A stretch of DNA of 64,000 nt, taken from positions 992,001 to 1,056,000 of the forward strand of contig NZ_FOUX01000004.1 in NCBI RefSeq assembly GCF_900114995.1, given 5' to 3'. Shown one piece after another: positions 1-8,339 of the stretch (position 1 is its first letter; every line of letters begins with the position of its first letter). The stretch comes from Chitinophaga sp. YR627 (GTDB lineage Bacteria > Bacteroidota > Bacteroidia > Chitinophagales > Chitinophagaceae). The notes below the pieces were generated by a model that did no database searches, was not told the DNA's origin, and was given only the letters and a program-made list of their open reading frames with translations. The position numbers and the translations under genes were made by a program.

Positions 1-230
1 AGATAAGGCGATGCCTGGTTGATACCAACCGCAGTTGTCGTCACCTGCGTGGTAAATATCCAGAACTGCAAAGGCACATCTGCCGGACGCGCATTGACAA
101 AACTGATCTGTGCATTGAGCGGTGGTCTTTCCCCCGCATTCACATCAAGATAGTCTGACTTGTTGCAGGCTGTCAGCAAGACAAATAGCAACAGCACGAT
201 CGTATGGTGGAGATAAGGTTTCTTGTTCAT
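1..230 (-). CDS. Lipoprotein, N-terminal part (cut by window edge)
   Basis: The first 76 codons of a minus-strand gene are present; the rest lies outside the window. The start ATG is at 228-230. The product opens with a lysine-containing, hydrophobic signal sequence ending in a lipobox (LTAC), so it is probably an outer-membrane or periplasmic lipoprotein. After the lipobox comes a stretch around AQISFVNARPA that recalls the start of DUF4397-type beta-sandwich domains; that family assignment is tentative. It lies 31 bases downstream of the TonB receptor gene on the same strand, so it is probably the fifth gene of that operon, and may be a surface partner of the receptor. Confidence 0.6.
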   Translation of the reverse strand, partial: MNKKPYLHHTIVLLLFVLLTACNKSDYLDVNAGERPPLNAQISFVNARPADVPLQFWIFTTQVTTTAVGINQASPY

Positions 231-261
231 GTTGCATCTTTTAATACACCATCAGGTGCGT

Positions 262-2814
262 TTAAAATTTAGCGAGTAGTCTGGCGAAAGGTTGCACACC
301 AGCACTACCATTCTGGATACCCACTACAGTAGGATTACGCAGACCGGAAGTCTCCGGCGCGGTGTAATCACCCAATGCATTAAATGCATTATTGACGCCA
401 AGGGTTGCCAGCAACTGCGGTGTAATATGATAACCCACCGAAAGATCGGTTACCCATATAGCAGGCAGTTTCTGGAAGAAATAATCCGGGCGGGGGAAGG
501 TAGCATTCAGCGCTGTAGCTGTCGTGACAGTGCCGAAATAAACGGTACGCAATAAGAGGTTCCATTTGCGTGAATTATAAATGCCCTGTAAAGTGATCTT
601 CTGCTGAGGAATATTCGTCGTTACCCGCGCTCTTTCCGCTTCGCTGAAGATGACGTAACGGTAGGCTTCCAGGCCCCTGGGCGTATTTACACCCGTTACT
701 TCATTCTTAGAGAAATTGGCTCCTGCAAGGAAGGATAAAGAACCCTTATTCAGCAAAACTTTATAACTACCGGTGAACTCAATCCCTTTCGTACGGGTGC
801 TGAAAGCATTGTAGAAGAATTTAGCCTGTGTGGTGCCTGTCTGTAGTAACAGGCTTCTCACATCCTCTGGCAGATTCGTATCCAGCGCAGAGAAATTACC
901 TGTATTGCCTACGCGGTTATCGATCTCCACATGATAAGCGTCTATGCTGAGTTCAGCCCTTGGGGCAGGTTCAGAAGTGATCCCCGCACTGAATCCTCTT
1001 GAACGTTCGGGTGTGAGCGATGGAATACCTAATGCCCGCGCGGCTGCACTTTTATTGGATGCTGTTACCAGGTCCACTGCACGTCCCTGCTGGAAGGTCG
1101 TGGACGTTTCTGTGTAATAGAACTGCGCCAGATCAGGAGCGCGGAAACCGGTGTTATAGGCTCCCCGGAAAGCCAGCCATTTAGCGAGGCTATAACGACT
1201 GGCTACTTTCCAGGTAGTCACGTTACCGAAGTCAGAGAAATGTTCTGCTCTTACGGCGGCAGACAACAACCACTGACGGGTGATGTTTGCCTCAATATCT
1301 ACATAACCGGCCGTTACAGCACGGTTGACATTTACTTCATTCGCAGGACGAAAACCTGCATGGATCTGGGAGCCGGGGGAGAGGCTGTTCAATGCGATCA
1401 GGCCTGCGGCAGACTGATAAGGCACGCCTGCTGCTGTCGTATCTATGTTATAGATCGTCCGAAGATCCGCCTTGGCATAAGAAGCTTCCTCTCCCGCGAT
1501 GATCTGATAGGTTTCTACACGGTACTGTGCACCAAAGGCTACATTGACACCCTTGAGCGCATGGTCGAAATAGCGGGAGATATCAAGTCCGGCGGTATTC
1601 TGGGAAGCATTATACCGGCCGGCATCGAAGGTAGTAGGGCTCTTCAGTCCATAGCTTGCATTCAGTGAGTTGTCAATGACATTCCCGAAATCATTCTTCC
1701 CGTATACGTTTGAAAGATCGATTGTCCACTGTCCTATCTTTCCTTTTACGCCAATAGCGATCGATTTATCCGTGATGGTATTGTCCATTTCGGGCAGGAA
1801 TCCATCAGGGTAGAGAAAGGCGTTATTTCTTTCTGTCCATCCCGGTAAGCGGTATACCGCTGTAAATTCTGAATTACGATGACTGATCCCGCCGAACGTA
1901 TATAACTCTACGCCTTCCTTCAGAGGGATGGCTGCATTAAATGACAGGAGGGCATCTTTCGCTTTGTTAGCGCCACCACCACGCTGATCAAAATAATGAC
2001 GGTCGATGCCACGGCTGGCCAATATCGCATCGTCTATATCTTTTGTATAGATCGCATCATAACCACGGGTATTGGCGCCGCCACCATAGATCGGACCATT
2101 GTACAGTCCTGCATCTGTTTTACCGGCAGGCAATGCAATTGCCTGTGTGGCAAATTCCGCGGTCAGGCGAAGGTAGCCGCCATTATCTCCCAGCTTAAAA
2201 CCGTAACCGGCGCTGGTACGTGTTGTTAATCCATCTCCCCGCCGGCGTACACTGGCGGTAGAACTGAGTGTAATATCATCGGTTGATTTTTTAAGCACTA
2301 CATTGATCACACCGGCAATGGCATCTGAACCATATTGCGCGGCAGCGCCATCCCGGAGTATTTCTATACGCTCTATGGCGCCGGCAGGAATTGAATTCAG
2401 GTCATAACCCGTAGCACCATTGCCTAGTCCACCCCAGTTAACATTGGAGCTCTTATGTCTTCTTTTACCATTCACAAGGACCAGCAGCTGGTCCACACCC
2501 AATCCTTTTAATTGTGCGAGATTGAGTGCAGATCCTGCATCACCGGCGTTGCTGCCGTTCACAGAGTGAAAGGAAGGAGAGATATATTGCAGCAACTGCG
2601 TCAGGCTGGTCTGGGGGGCGTTTTCCTGTAAAGATCTGAGGTCAATAACATCTACTGGTACAGGCGCATTTAAACGTGTACGCGTCACGCTGCGGGAACC
2701 TACTATCTGTACTTCACCCAGCCGTCGCAGGGTAAGGGAATCCCTTTCCTGCGACTGTGCCGGCGCGTAGTAGCCTGTCAACAGCAGTAGAATAATGATA
2801 GTAAAGATTCTCAT
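262..2814 (-). CDS. TonB-dependent outer-membrane receptor
   Basis: An 850-residue outer-membrane active transporter that imports a ligand with energy from TonB/ExbBD. A signal peptide (about residues 1-19) is followed by a plug domain (about 45-175) with the typical VLVNGKRRH and IERIEILRDGAAAQYGSDAIAGVINVV signatures in two segments, and a beta-barrel ending in an aromatic residue (LLAKF). It has no N-terminal carboxypeptidase-like domain, so it belongs to the classical siderophore/vitamin/metal-type receptors and not the SusC class. The gene follows the cytochrome c peroxidase gene after 42 bases. The substrate cannot be read from the sequence; the redox neighbours suggest a metal, haem or sulfur-containing compound, which is inference. 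Confidence 0.9.
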   Translation of the reverse strand: MRIFTIIILLLLTGYYAPAQSQERDSLTLRRLGEVQIVGSRSVTRTRLNAPVPVDVIDLRSLQENAPQTSLTQLLQYISPSFHSVNGSNAGDAGSALNLAQLKGLGVDQLLVLVNGKRRHKSSNVNWGGLGNGATGYDLNSIPAGAIERIEILRDGAAAQYGSDAIAGVINVVLKKSTDDITLSSTASVRRRGDGLTTRTSAGYGFKLGDNGGYLRLTAEFATQAIALPAGKTDAGLYNGPIYGGGANTRGYDAIYTKDIDDAILASRGIDRHYFDQRGGGANKAKDALLSFNAAIPLKEGVELYTFGGISHRNSEFTAVYRLPGWTERNNAFLYPDGFLPEMDNTITDKSIAIGVKGKIGQWTIDLSNVYGKNDFGNVIDNSLNASYGLKSPTTFDAGRYNASQNTAGLDISRYFDHALKGVNVAFGAQYRVETYQIIAGEEASYAKADLRTIYNIDTTAAGVPYQSAAGLIALNSLSPGSQIHAGFRPANEVNVNRAVTAGYVDIEANITRQWLLSAAVRAEHFSDFGNVTTWKVASRYSLAKWLAFRGAYNTGFRAPDLAQFYYTETSTTFQQGRAVDLVTASNKSAAARALGIPSLTPERSRGFSAGITSEPAPRAELSIDAYHVEIDNRVGNTGNFSALDTNLPEDVRSLLLQTGTTQAKFFYNAFSTRTKGIEFTGSYKVLLNKGSLSFLAGANFSKNEVTGVNTPRGLEAYRYVIFSEAERARVTTNIPQQKITLQGIYNSRKWNLLLRTVYFGTVTTATALNATFPRPDYFFQKLPAIWVTDLSVGYHITPQLLATLGVNNAFNALGDYTAPETSGLRNPTVVGIQNGSAGVQPFARLLAKF

Positions 2815-2856
2815 GTTATAGTGTTGAAGAGACTGTCCGCCTGTGGCGGGATTTGA

Positions 2857-3792
2857 TTATTGGTTGATAAAACGGTCGTCTGTAAGTGTTTTCAAAAAAG
2901 CTTCGAGTTCGTCTATTTCTGTGTCCGTTAAGTTCAATGGTGTATTTAATGATAAATCCCTTTTGATGCCATCATGTACCAATGCATCTGGTGTGTTGTA
3001 GTATACAATGACCTCACGCAGTGTCCTGAACATACCGTTATGCATATAAGGCGCTGTAACCGCCACATTCCGCAGACTTGGCACTTTGAAGAAACCCAGT
3101 TGGGCGCTATCATGTGTGATGTCAAAGCGGCCTGCATCCTTCAGTGTCGTACCGTTGTACAGTCCTATATTTTTGAAGCGGTCGGCAGTAAAGTCTTCAC
3201 CCGAATGACAGTTGCTACAGTTGGCTTTTCCGATGAATAATAAACGTCCCCTTGCGGCTGCGGCTGAGATAGCATGATCATCACCGGCAATGTATCTGTC
3301 ATAGGGACTGTTGGCTGTTTCAAGCGTACGTTCAAATGCCGCCAGTGCCTGTAGCAGATTTTTTTCAGTAGGTGCACTGTTAAAGAGCTTTCTGAATGCC
3401 TGTACGTATACACTGTCTGCATTCAGGCGTTTCACTGCTTCTGCTATCGGCAGTCCCATTTCATCCGGAGAGATAATTGGTTGCTTTGCCTGCTCTTCCA
3501 ATGTGGCGGCCCGTCCATCCCAGAAGAAGCTGGGCCGGCCACTTTGGTTGGTAAGCGCAGGAGTATTTCGTTTGGTGGGCTTGTCATGAATGCCTTTACT
3601 GAAGGTTGACGTATCGGCAAACGCAAACTGTGGCCTATGGCAGGAAGCACAGCTGACAGTCCTGTCCAGCGATAATACCGGATCAAAAAACAATTTTTCC
3701 CCAAGGGTCGCCCGCGTCAGCGGTTCTTCTGAATGAAAAGCCAGCAGAGTACATGCGGTCACTAACAAACCTATGATGAGCCACGTTTTCAT
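2857..3792 (-). CDS. Di-haem cytochrome c peroxidase (CcpA/MauG family)
   Basis: A 311-residue exported di-haem protein. Two CxxCH haem-binding motifs are visible, CASCH at residues 48-52 and CSNCH at 192-196, in the spacing usual for bacterial cytochrome c peroxidases, which reduce H2O2 in the periplasm with electrons from c-type cytochromes; MauG-like relatives oxidise protein or metal substrates instead. The N-terminus (LLVTAC) could be a lipobox at Cys14, so the protein may be membrane-anchored. Its ATG shares one base with the stop codon of the upstream YceI gene (TAATG), which indicates translational coupling. The family is clear; the physiological substrate is not. Confidence 0.9.
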   Translation of the reverse strand: MKTWLIIGLLVTACTLLAFHSEEPLTRATLGEKLFFDPVLSLDRTVSCASCHRPQFAFADTSTFSKGIHDKPTKRNTPALTNQSGRPSFFWDGRAATLEEQAKQPIISPDEMGLPIAEAVKRLNADSVYVQAFRKLFNSAPTEKNLLQALAAFERTLETANSPYDRYIAGDDHAISAAAARGRLLFIGKANCSNCHSGEDFTADRFKNIGLYNGTTLKDAGRFDITHDSAQLGFFKVPSLRNVAVTAPYMHNGMFRTLREVIVYYNTPDALVHDGIKRDLSLNTPLNLTDTEIDELEAFLKTLTDDRFINQ

Positions 3793-4451
3793 TACTGAGC
3801 ATTAGCGAGCAGTGTTATATCCAGATCAAAATCATCGTAGATAGCCTTATCGCCCAGGTTTTCAAAGTAGTTCTTAGAACGGAATTTGATACCGTACTTC
3901 GTTCTGTCCACTTTCACTTTTGCGTTGGCAGTCAGCTTACCCTTATCGATCACGACAGTGGCAGGGAAGCTGACATCATTGGTAATCCCTTTGATGGTCA
4001 GTTTACCTGTTACATCGTACTGGTTATTACCATGCGGCTTAATACCTGTGATCGCAAAATCAGCTTCAGGGAATTTCTCCACAGCAAAGAAGTCATCACT
4101 TTTCAGATGACCGGTCAGCTTTGCATTACCATCCGCATCTTTAATGTCTGTTACGGCAATGCTGCGGGTATCCAGTTTAAAACTGCCACTTTGCAGGGCC
4201 TTGTTTTCCACATTCAGCGTACCGCTGCTGATGTTGATCGTACCGGTATGCTCTCCGGTCACCTTACGGGCCGTCCATAAGAGTTTACTGTTTTTGCTGT
4301 CTACCTGGAAAGCCGTGACTTTACTGGTAGCGGCAGCAGTTTTTACAGTTGCAGGTATAGGAGCTGTATTTTGAACCTGCACAGTGAAAGCGGTGATCAC
4401 AGCGATCACACCTATCGAAGCGAAAGATGCAGCGTGTTGAAAAAGTTTCAT
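3792..4451 (-). CDS. YceI family protein, membrane-anchored form
   Basis: A 219-residue protein with an N-terminal hydrophobic signal or anchor (about residues 10-25), a short Ala/Thr/Pro linker and a YceI lipocalin-like domain. YceI barrels bind polyprenoid or quinone-like amphiphiles in the periplasm. Typical features are the opening FQVDSKNSKLLWTARKVTGEHTG-like strand, the KSDDFFAVEKFPEADF segment and the closing NYFENLGDKAIYDDFDLDI segment. It sits between the TlpA-like gene (88 bases upstream) and the peroxidase gene (one-base overlap). Pairing a quinone-binding-type protein with a di-haem peroxidase suggests a periplasmic electron-transfer or protective role, which is inference. A second YceI paralogue lies at 45036-45563. 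Confidence 0.88.
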   Translation of the reverse strand: MKLFQHAASFASIGVIAVITAFTVQVQNTAPIPATVKTAAATSKVTAFQVDSKNSKLLWTARKVTGEHTGTINISSGTLNVENKALQSGSFKLDTRSIAVTDIKDADGNAKLTGHLKSDDFFAVEKFPEADFAITGIKPHGNNQYDVTGKLTIKGITNDVSFPATVVIDKGKLTANAKVKVDRTKYGIKFRSKNYFENLGDKAIYDDFDLDITLLANAQ

Positions 4452-4539
4452 GGGATTTTTGTTTTAGCAACCTGCAGGGCCGATCCACGCGGCCCCACAG
4501 GCATTACAACAGAGAACAACATGTATAGACGAGAAGAGA

Positions 4540-5823
4540 TTAGTTAATTGCTACGTCCTGGCGGACAGGTTCTGCGATCAGCGCATCCAGATCGTCGTTC
4601 CACTTCTTTACATAATCTTTGAAATAGTTACCGGTTACCTCACCGGTGTATCCCGTATGTATCTGACGCACATCACCATTACGATCTATAATAATAGTTG
4701 TAGGGAATGCCATCATACGGTTGAGTGCCGGAAGTTTTTCCGAAGCCACTTTCTTATCAGCAATGCCACCAAAAAGAATATCATATTCAATACCGTATTT
4801 ATCTTTTAATTTACCTAATGTGTATCGGGCGTATTCCAAATCATCTTTCTGCTCAAAACCGATGGCGATCGCCTCTACACCACGGTCTTTGTTCTTTTTG
4901 AACCAGGGAGCAAGAAATGCTGTCTGATCGGTACAGTTAGGACACCATGTGCCGATGATCTCAACGATCACCACTTTTCCTTTATACTTTGCATCGCTTA
5001 GTGATATCTCTTTACCATTCAGGTCAGGCAATGTGAAATCCAGCTTCTTATATCCTTCTTTCAGATAGGTCAGCTTGTAAGGATCCGGCAGTTCTGCATT
5101 GGCGTTCTTATTACCATCAAACTTTACATTGTTATAGATGCCCAGACTCAGTTCTCCGGTGAAGGACTGATCATCATTGATATGACCTTTGATATAGATC
5201 GGGCTTGGTCCGGTAAAACCTGACAGTTCAAATTCATTGCCCTGTACAGTGCCTTCGAGCTCACGGCTATCACCTACGACAGACATGATCACGCCTGTCA
5301 GACGGTTACCCTCCTGTTTCAAAAGACCAATCCTGTTAGGTGTAGGCTCCTTACTGTAGATCTGTAATTCCCATTTACCGGACAGATTCACAGCGGGTTT
5401 CACATCTTTTCCTGGCTCTATAAAGCGGTATTTCTTACCAGCTTCCGCTACAAAAGGCAATGCATTGCCTCTGAAGTTGGGTACCAGACTTCTGTATTCA
5501 CCGGTGATACGGCCATCTGATTCAATCTTTGCAAACAGTGCAGCATCATAGGTATTCATTTTTATAAACAGCGAATCGTCTCCGACACGCTTTACTTTAA
5601 ACTCATCACGGCGTGTACCATTTATCAATGAGAACACAGCGTGTTCGGGGTCTTTTCCTTTGAATTCGAAGTTGAAAGGCACATTGGCTTCATTAACAGT
5701 AAATACACCACGCCATACACCTTCTTTTAAAAACAGGGGCTTTTTCTCAGTTGCAAATACAGTACTGCCGAATAGTACAGTGGCCAGCAGGCCTTTTACT
5801 CCGATACGGGCAATTGTGTTCAT
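4540..5823 (-). CDS. TlpA-like thioredoxin-fold protein with large N-terminal domain
   Basis: A 427-residue exported protein. A signal peptide (about 1-24) is followed by roughly 230 residues of beta-rich sequence without a clear family, then a TlpA/ResA-type thioredoxin domain (about 258-400). The redox motif is WCPNC with cysteines at 294 and 297, and a cis-proline segment FPTTIIIDRNG follows. TlpA proteins reduce disulfides outside the cytoplasm, for example in apocytochrome c maturation, which fits the di-haem peroxidase two genes downstream. It is the first long gene of the operon and is preceded by a leader of about 230 bases with a cysteine-rich short ORF and a hairpin. Confidence 0.88.
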   Translation of the reverse strand: MNTIARIGVKGLLATVLFGSTVFATEKKPLFLKEGVWRGVFTVNEANVPFNFEFKGKDPEHAVFSLINGTRRDEFKVKRVGDDSLFIKMNTYDAALFAKIESDGRITGEYRSLVPNFRGNALPFVAEAGKKYRFIEPGKDVKPAVNLSGKWELQIYSKEPTPNRIGLLKQEGNRLTGVIMSVVGDSRELEGTVQGNEFELSGFTGPSPIYIKGHINDDQSFTGELSLGIYNNVKFDGNKNANAELPDPYKLTYLKEGYKKLDFTLPDLNGKEISLSDAKYKGKVVIVEIIGTWCPNCTDQTAFLAPWFKKNKDRGVEAIAIGFEQKDDLEYARYTLGKLKDKYGIEYDILFGGIADKKVASEKLPALNRMMAFPTTIIIDRNGDVRQIHTGYTGEVTGNYFKDYVKKWNDDLDALIAEPVRQDVAIN

Positions 5824-5911
5824 GAGCGTAGATTTGATTTGAGTGGTTGATAGTTCAGGGTATAGCTATCCCTTTCCGGTTATCGGTCGTTTGAAATCAT
5901 TATATGACGAT

Positions 5912-5941
5912 GGAAAAAGAAAGCGCCTTTGGACAAAAGGC
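5912..5941 (-). terminator. Hairpin with U-rich tail in the TlpA leader (possible attenuator)
   Basis: On the minus strand a 6-bp stem GCCTTT/AAAGGC with a 5-base loop (5925-5941) is followed by GCTTTCTTTTTCC. It begins four bases after the stop codon of the cysteine-rich short ORF and lies about 90 bases before the TlpA gene. The position between leader ORF and structural gene is that of an attenuator. The stem is short, so terminator activity is uncertain. Confidence 0.45.
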
Positions 5942-5944
5942 AGA

Positions 5945-5995
5945 TTAGCGACAACAGCAGGGCATACAGCCGGAAGAACGAAGGAAGTTGTTCAT
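5945..5995 (-). CDS. Cysteine-rich 16-residue leader peptide
   Basis: A short ORF of 17 codons encodes MNNFLRSSGCMPCCCR followed by TAA. Four of the 16 residues are cysteine, three of them consecutive at the end (TGC TGT TGT), directly before an Arg codon and stop. It lies in the 5' leader between the predicted promoter (6064-6095) and the TlpA gene, with a hairpin and U-rich stretch starting four bases after its stop. Known families of cysteine-rich upstream ORFs control cysteine, sulfur or copper genes by ribosome stalling or by protein sensing. That this ORF is translated and does the same is inference from position and codon content. Confidence 0.45.
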   Translation of the reverse strand: MNNFLRSSGCMPCCCR

Positions 5996-6063
5996 GTTCA
6001 AAAGTGTTAGTTAATTTTTAGAAAATCAACTAATTAATGGTGGCTTAATTAGGGTGGTGATAA

Positions 6064-6095
6064 CAAAGATAGACTGGCTGATTTTATTTTCCAAA
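6064..6095 (-). promoter_or_regulatory. Consensus Bacteroidota promoter for the TlpA-YceI-peroxidase-TonB operon
   Basis: On the minus strand a -33 element TTTG (6092-6095) and a -7 element TATCTTTG (6064-6071) are separated by 20 bases. This matches the Bacteroidota housekeeping-sigma pattern TTTG-N19-20-TAnnTTTG. Transcription should begin near 6057, leaving about 230 untranslated bases before the TlpA start. Confidence 0.7.
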
Positions 6096-6096
6096 T

Positions 6097-6123
6097 AATA
6101 GTCTATAAATTTTATAGACTATT
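6097..6123. promoter_or_regulatory. Perfect 13-bp inverted repeat, operator candidate
   Basis: AATAGTCTATAAA and its exact reverse complement are separated by a single T. The repeat ends one base from the TTTG -33 element of the minus-strand promoter, centred near -53, the place expected for an activator site. Its length and CTATAAA core recall operators of Rrf2-family iron-sulfur or cysteine regulators; that likeness is from memory and not tested. Confidence 0.6.
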
Positions 6124-6241
6124 CAAAATAAACATGGAAATCCCTGTACCTGAATAAGATAGCACGTGGCAAACTATCCTGACCATCTGGTACAACGGCA
6201 TCTGACAAAGTATGTTGGCGGGGTTACCTTATGCGTGGCGC

Positions 6242-6364
6242 TTAAAGTTGTTCATTGTTCTCCTTCCAGTTAACGCTGGTCTTGTGACCGTAGAATCTGT
6301 TCACTAACACAAACATAACTGTAATGCACGCAATGATAACGTAATGTAAAACGATTGACGGCAT
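6242..6364 (-). CDS. Possible small single-span membrane protein (40 aa)
   Basis: A 40-codon reading frame on the minus strand begins at the ATG at 6362-6364. The product has one strongly hydrophobic segment (about residues 4-21) followed by a polar, basic tail (NRFYGHKTSVNWKENNEQ), the layout of small inner-membrane proteins. There is no recognised family, no clear promoter and no strong ribosome-binding site, and the longer reading frame in another register over the same bases looks random. It stands alone between the TlpA promoter and the GH43 gene. The coding call rests only on the hydrophobic-then-charged pattern. Confidence 0.3.
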   Translation of the reverse strand: MPSIVLHYVIIACITVMFVLVNRFYGHKTSVNWKENNEQL

Positions 6365-6565
6365 GATGATAAAGCTGATAAAGTACTACACTAATTGTTA
6401 TACTGTTGTTGTATCTAAATCTACATAAAACAGGCGGAAAATATACGGCAGTCTCATTAATTACCTGACATAAGTATAATTTCGTTAACAAAAGTTAACA
6501 CAGCTTGGCGACTCTGACAATACCACGATCGTTTAATTTCTCTGCAAATCCGCTACCATAAAGAA

Positions 6566-6592
6566 AAATCCCCCGTCAGGAACGGGGGATTT
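6566..6592 (-). terminator. Terminator of the PUL operon after GH43
   Basis: Perfect 11-bp arms AAATCCCCCGT and ACGGGGGATTT with a 5-base loop; on the minus strand the hairpin is followed by TTTCT. It overlaps the GH43 stop codon (6576-6578), so it ends the locus tightly. Confidence 0.8.
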
Positions 6593-7598
6593 GTAATAAA
6601 GTATCTGTTTTTAACGGTGTTCCGAACACTGGCCAGCCCAGTTTATTCCAGCTAAACCGCTGGATCCTGGGTGATCGCTTCCCGCCACAACCATCTCCGG
6701 AATGGTCGTTGGCGTGATATAAGATCCAGTATTCTTTACCGTCAGGCGATGTAAAGAATGAATTGTGCCCAGGGGCATATACCTTATTTTCAGGTGATTG
6801 TCTGAAAACCGGTTGATCATGTTTTTTCCACGAAGCCGGATTTAACAGATCACTTTTTCCATCAGCTACTAACATCCCTAATGCGTAATCGTCTGTCCAG
6901 CAGGCAGATCCTGAGTAAATAAGGAAAAGTAAACCCTTATGTTGCAGTATTTGCGGCCCCTCGTTAACGTCTATATGTTTCAGATCAGGATCTCCGAGAT
7001 CTCCTTTGGTTTCCCATGGATACTGCGGTGTTGATATTTTTACCCTTTTCCCCTGGATGGTCAGCGGGTCTTTCATAGCGGCGATATAAATATCCTGCCG
7101 GCCATTCTTGTCGCCTTCCCATCCTGACCATATCATATATAATTTCCCCTGATGCTCAAATACACTGGCATCAATGGCCCACTTGTCTTCCGGGTCTGTT
7201 ACTTTTCCTTTAAACTCCCAGGTACCCTGCATAGGATCGGACGAGCTGTTCTCAAGTGCATAAATGCGATGGAACTTATTATCACCACCATCCGCAGCAA
7301 AATAAACGTACCATTTACCCTTCAGATAATGGATTTCAGGCGCCCAGATATCTTTGGAGTAAGGACCGGAAGCCGGTGGCGTCCAGATCGTTTTATGTGG
7401 CGCATCTTTCAGCTGAGCGATGTTCTTTGTTTTCCACAGCTCCAGGCGGTTGCCCATCGTATGCATATAATAATAATATCCATCCTTATATACACACCAG
7501 GGATCAGGCCCCCCTGGAAGCACCGGGTTTTTAAACGTCTGTTGTCCGTAGGCAACAGACGTCAGTAGCAGCAAAAAGCAAATAAGTGATCTTATCAT
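6576..7598 (-). CDS. Glycoside hydrolase family 43 enzyme
   Basis: A 340-residue secreted five-bladed beta-propeller hydrolase with a signal peptide cut near residues 18-19. The three GH43 carboxylates are visible: Asp32 in GGPDPW as general base, Asp143 in AIDASVF as pKa modulator, and Glu213 in VNEGPQI as general acid. GH43 enzymes release L-arabinofuranose or D-xylose from arabinan, arabinoxylan or related pectic side chains; the exact specificity cannot be read here. There is no carbohydrate-binding module after the propeller. It is the last gene of the PUL, five bases after the DUF3823 gene, and is the locus's only hydrolase within the window. Confidence 0.9.
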   Translation of the reverse strand: MIRSLICFLLLLTSVAYGQQTFKNPVLPGGPDPWCVYKDGYYYYMHTMGNRLELWKTKNIAQLKDAPHKTIWTPPASGPYSKDIWAPEIHYLKGKWYVYFAADGGDNKFHRIYALENSSSDPMQGTWEFKGKVTDPEDKWAIDASVFEHQGKLYMIWSGWEGDKNGRQDIYIAAMKDPLTIQGKRVKISTPQYPWETKGDLGDPDLKHIDVNEGPQILQHKGLLFLIYSGSACWTDDYALGMLVADGKSDLLNPASWKKHDQPVFRQSPENKVYAPGHNSFFTSPDGKEYWILYHANDHSGDGCGGKRSPRIQRFSWNKLGWPVFGTPLKTDTLLQIPRS

Positions 7599-7602
7599 AT
7601 TT

Positions 7603-8316
7603 TTATTTCAGATTAATCTGCTGGACTTCGGAAAACAACAGATCTTCCACACCGCTGATTTTCACTCCGATACGTGCGAATACATAATCCTGGTCGCCGC
7701 TTGCGCCATTGCCGGAGCGATTGTCTGGCACATTAACACTCAGATTGACGTTCGCCAGGTCTGTGATATCTCCGCCGTTTAACGCCGTACGTGCCAGGTA
7801 GTTAGTTCCGTCCACAAACTGAGTCTGGTTCAGGTACAGGAACACCGACTCAACGTTTCTCGCATTAGCATCCGTGATGATCTGTTCCAGCTTGCAGTTC
7901 GCATTCACGGTCGTACCGCTCAATGTCAGTTTAGCATCCCTGACCATATAATAAGGCATCACCTCGATATTCATGTCACGGCTACCGCTGACTGTCAACA
8001 GCATCGTGTCAGTTTTGGTCTCTGCATTGGTGATGGACCTGAATGGTCCCTGTGAACGGGGGATGACCAGCTTATAATTACCATCAAATAAGAGCGCGGA
8101 ATAAGAACCATCCTCTTTTACATTGACAGTGATCGCTCCGCTCTTTCCCCATCCGGGTTCCCATAGTTCGAAAGTTACGTCTTTTGAACTGACGTTGATC
8201 GGCACTCCCTGATAGGTGATATGACCGGAAAGGGTAGAAGAAGGTGGATCATAGTTATCTTTCTTACAGGCAAATGCAGTCAGTGCCAAAGTTATATATA
8301 CGAATGTTTTTTTCAT
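7603..8316 (-). CDS. DUF3823 domain lipoprotein of the PUL
   Basis: A 237-residue lipoprotein with lipobox ending at Cys17 (LTAFAC). The sequence after it (TLSGHITYQGVPI, then ELWEPGWGKSG and SYSALLFDGNYKLV) matches the DUF3823 pattern, a beta-sandwich family almost always encoded next to SusC/SusD pairs. It may act as a surface glycan-binding protein in the role of SusE/SusF; this is inference from context. It lies 23 bases after the SusD gene and five bases before GH43, all on the minus strand. Confidence 0.82.
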   Translation of the reverse strand: MKKTFVYITLALTAFACKKDNYDPPSSTLSGHITYQGVPINVSSKDVTFELWEPGWGKSGAITVNVKEDGSYSALLFDGNYKLVIPRSQGPFRSITNAETKTDTMLLTVSGSRDMNIEVMPYYMVRDAKLTLSGTTVNANCKLEQIITDANARNVESVFLYLNQTQFVDGTNYLARTALNGGDITDLANVNLSVNVPDNRSGNGASGDQDYVFARIGVKISGVEDLLFSEVQQINLK

Positions 8317-8339
8317 GTGGCAAGTTTTACGATCAATAC

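Noticed and set aside
6270..6491. 73-codon minus-strand frame starting MLTKLYLCQV
   Set aside because: Irregular composition, no family and no promoter. The 40-codon frame in another register over the same bases is more protein-like.
6484..6499. GTTAAC-AAAA-GTTAAC symmetrical element
   Set aside because: Two 6-base palindromes in AT-rich sequence are easily found by chance, and no promoter fits next to it.
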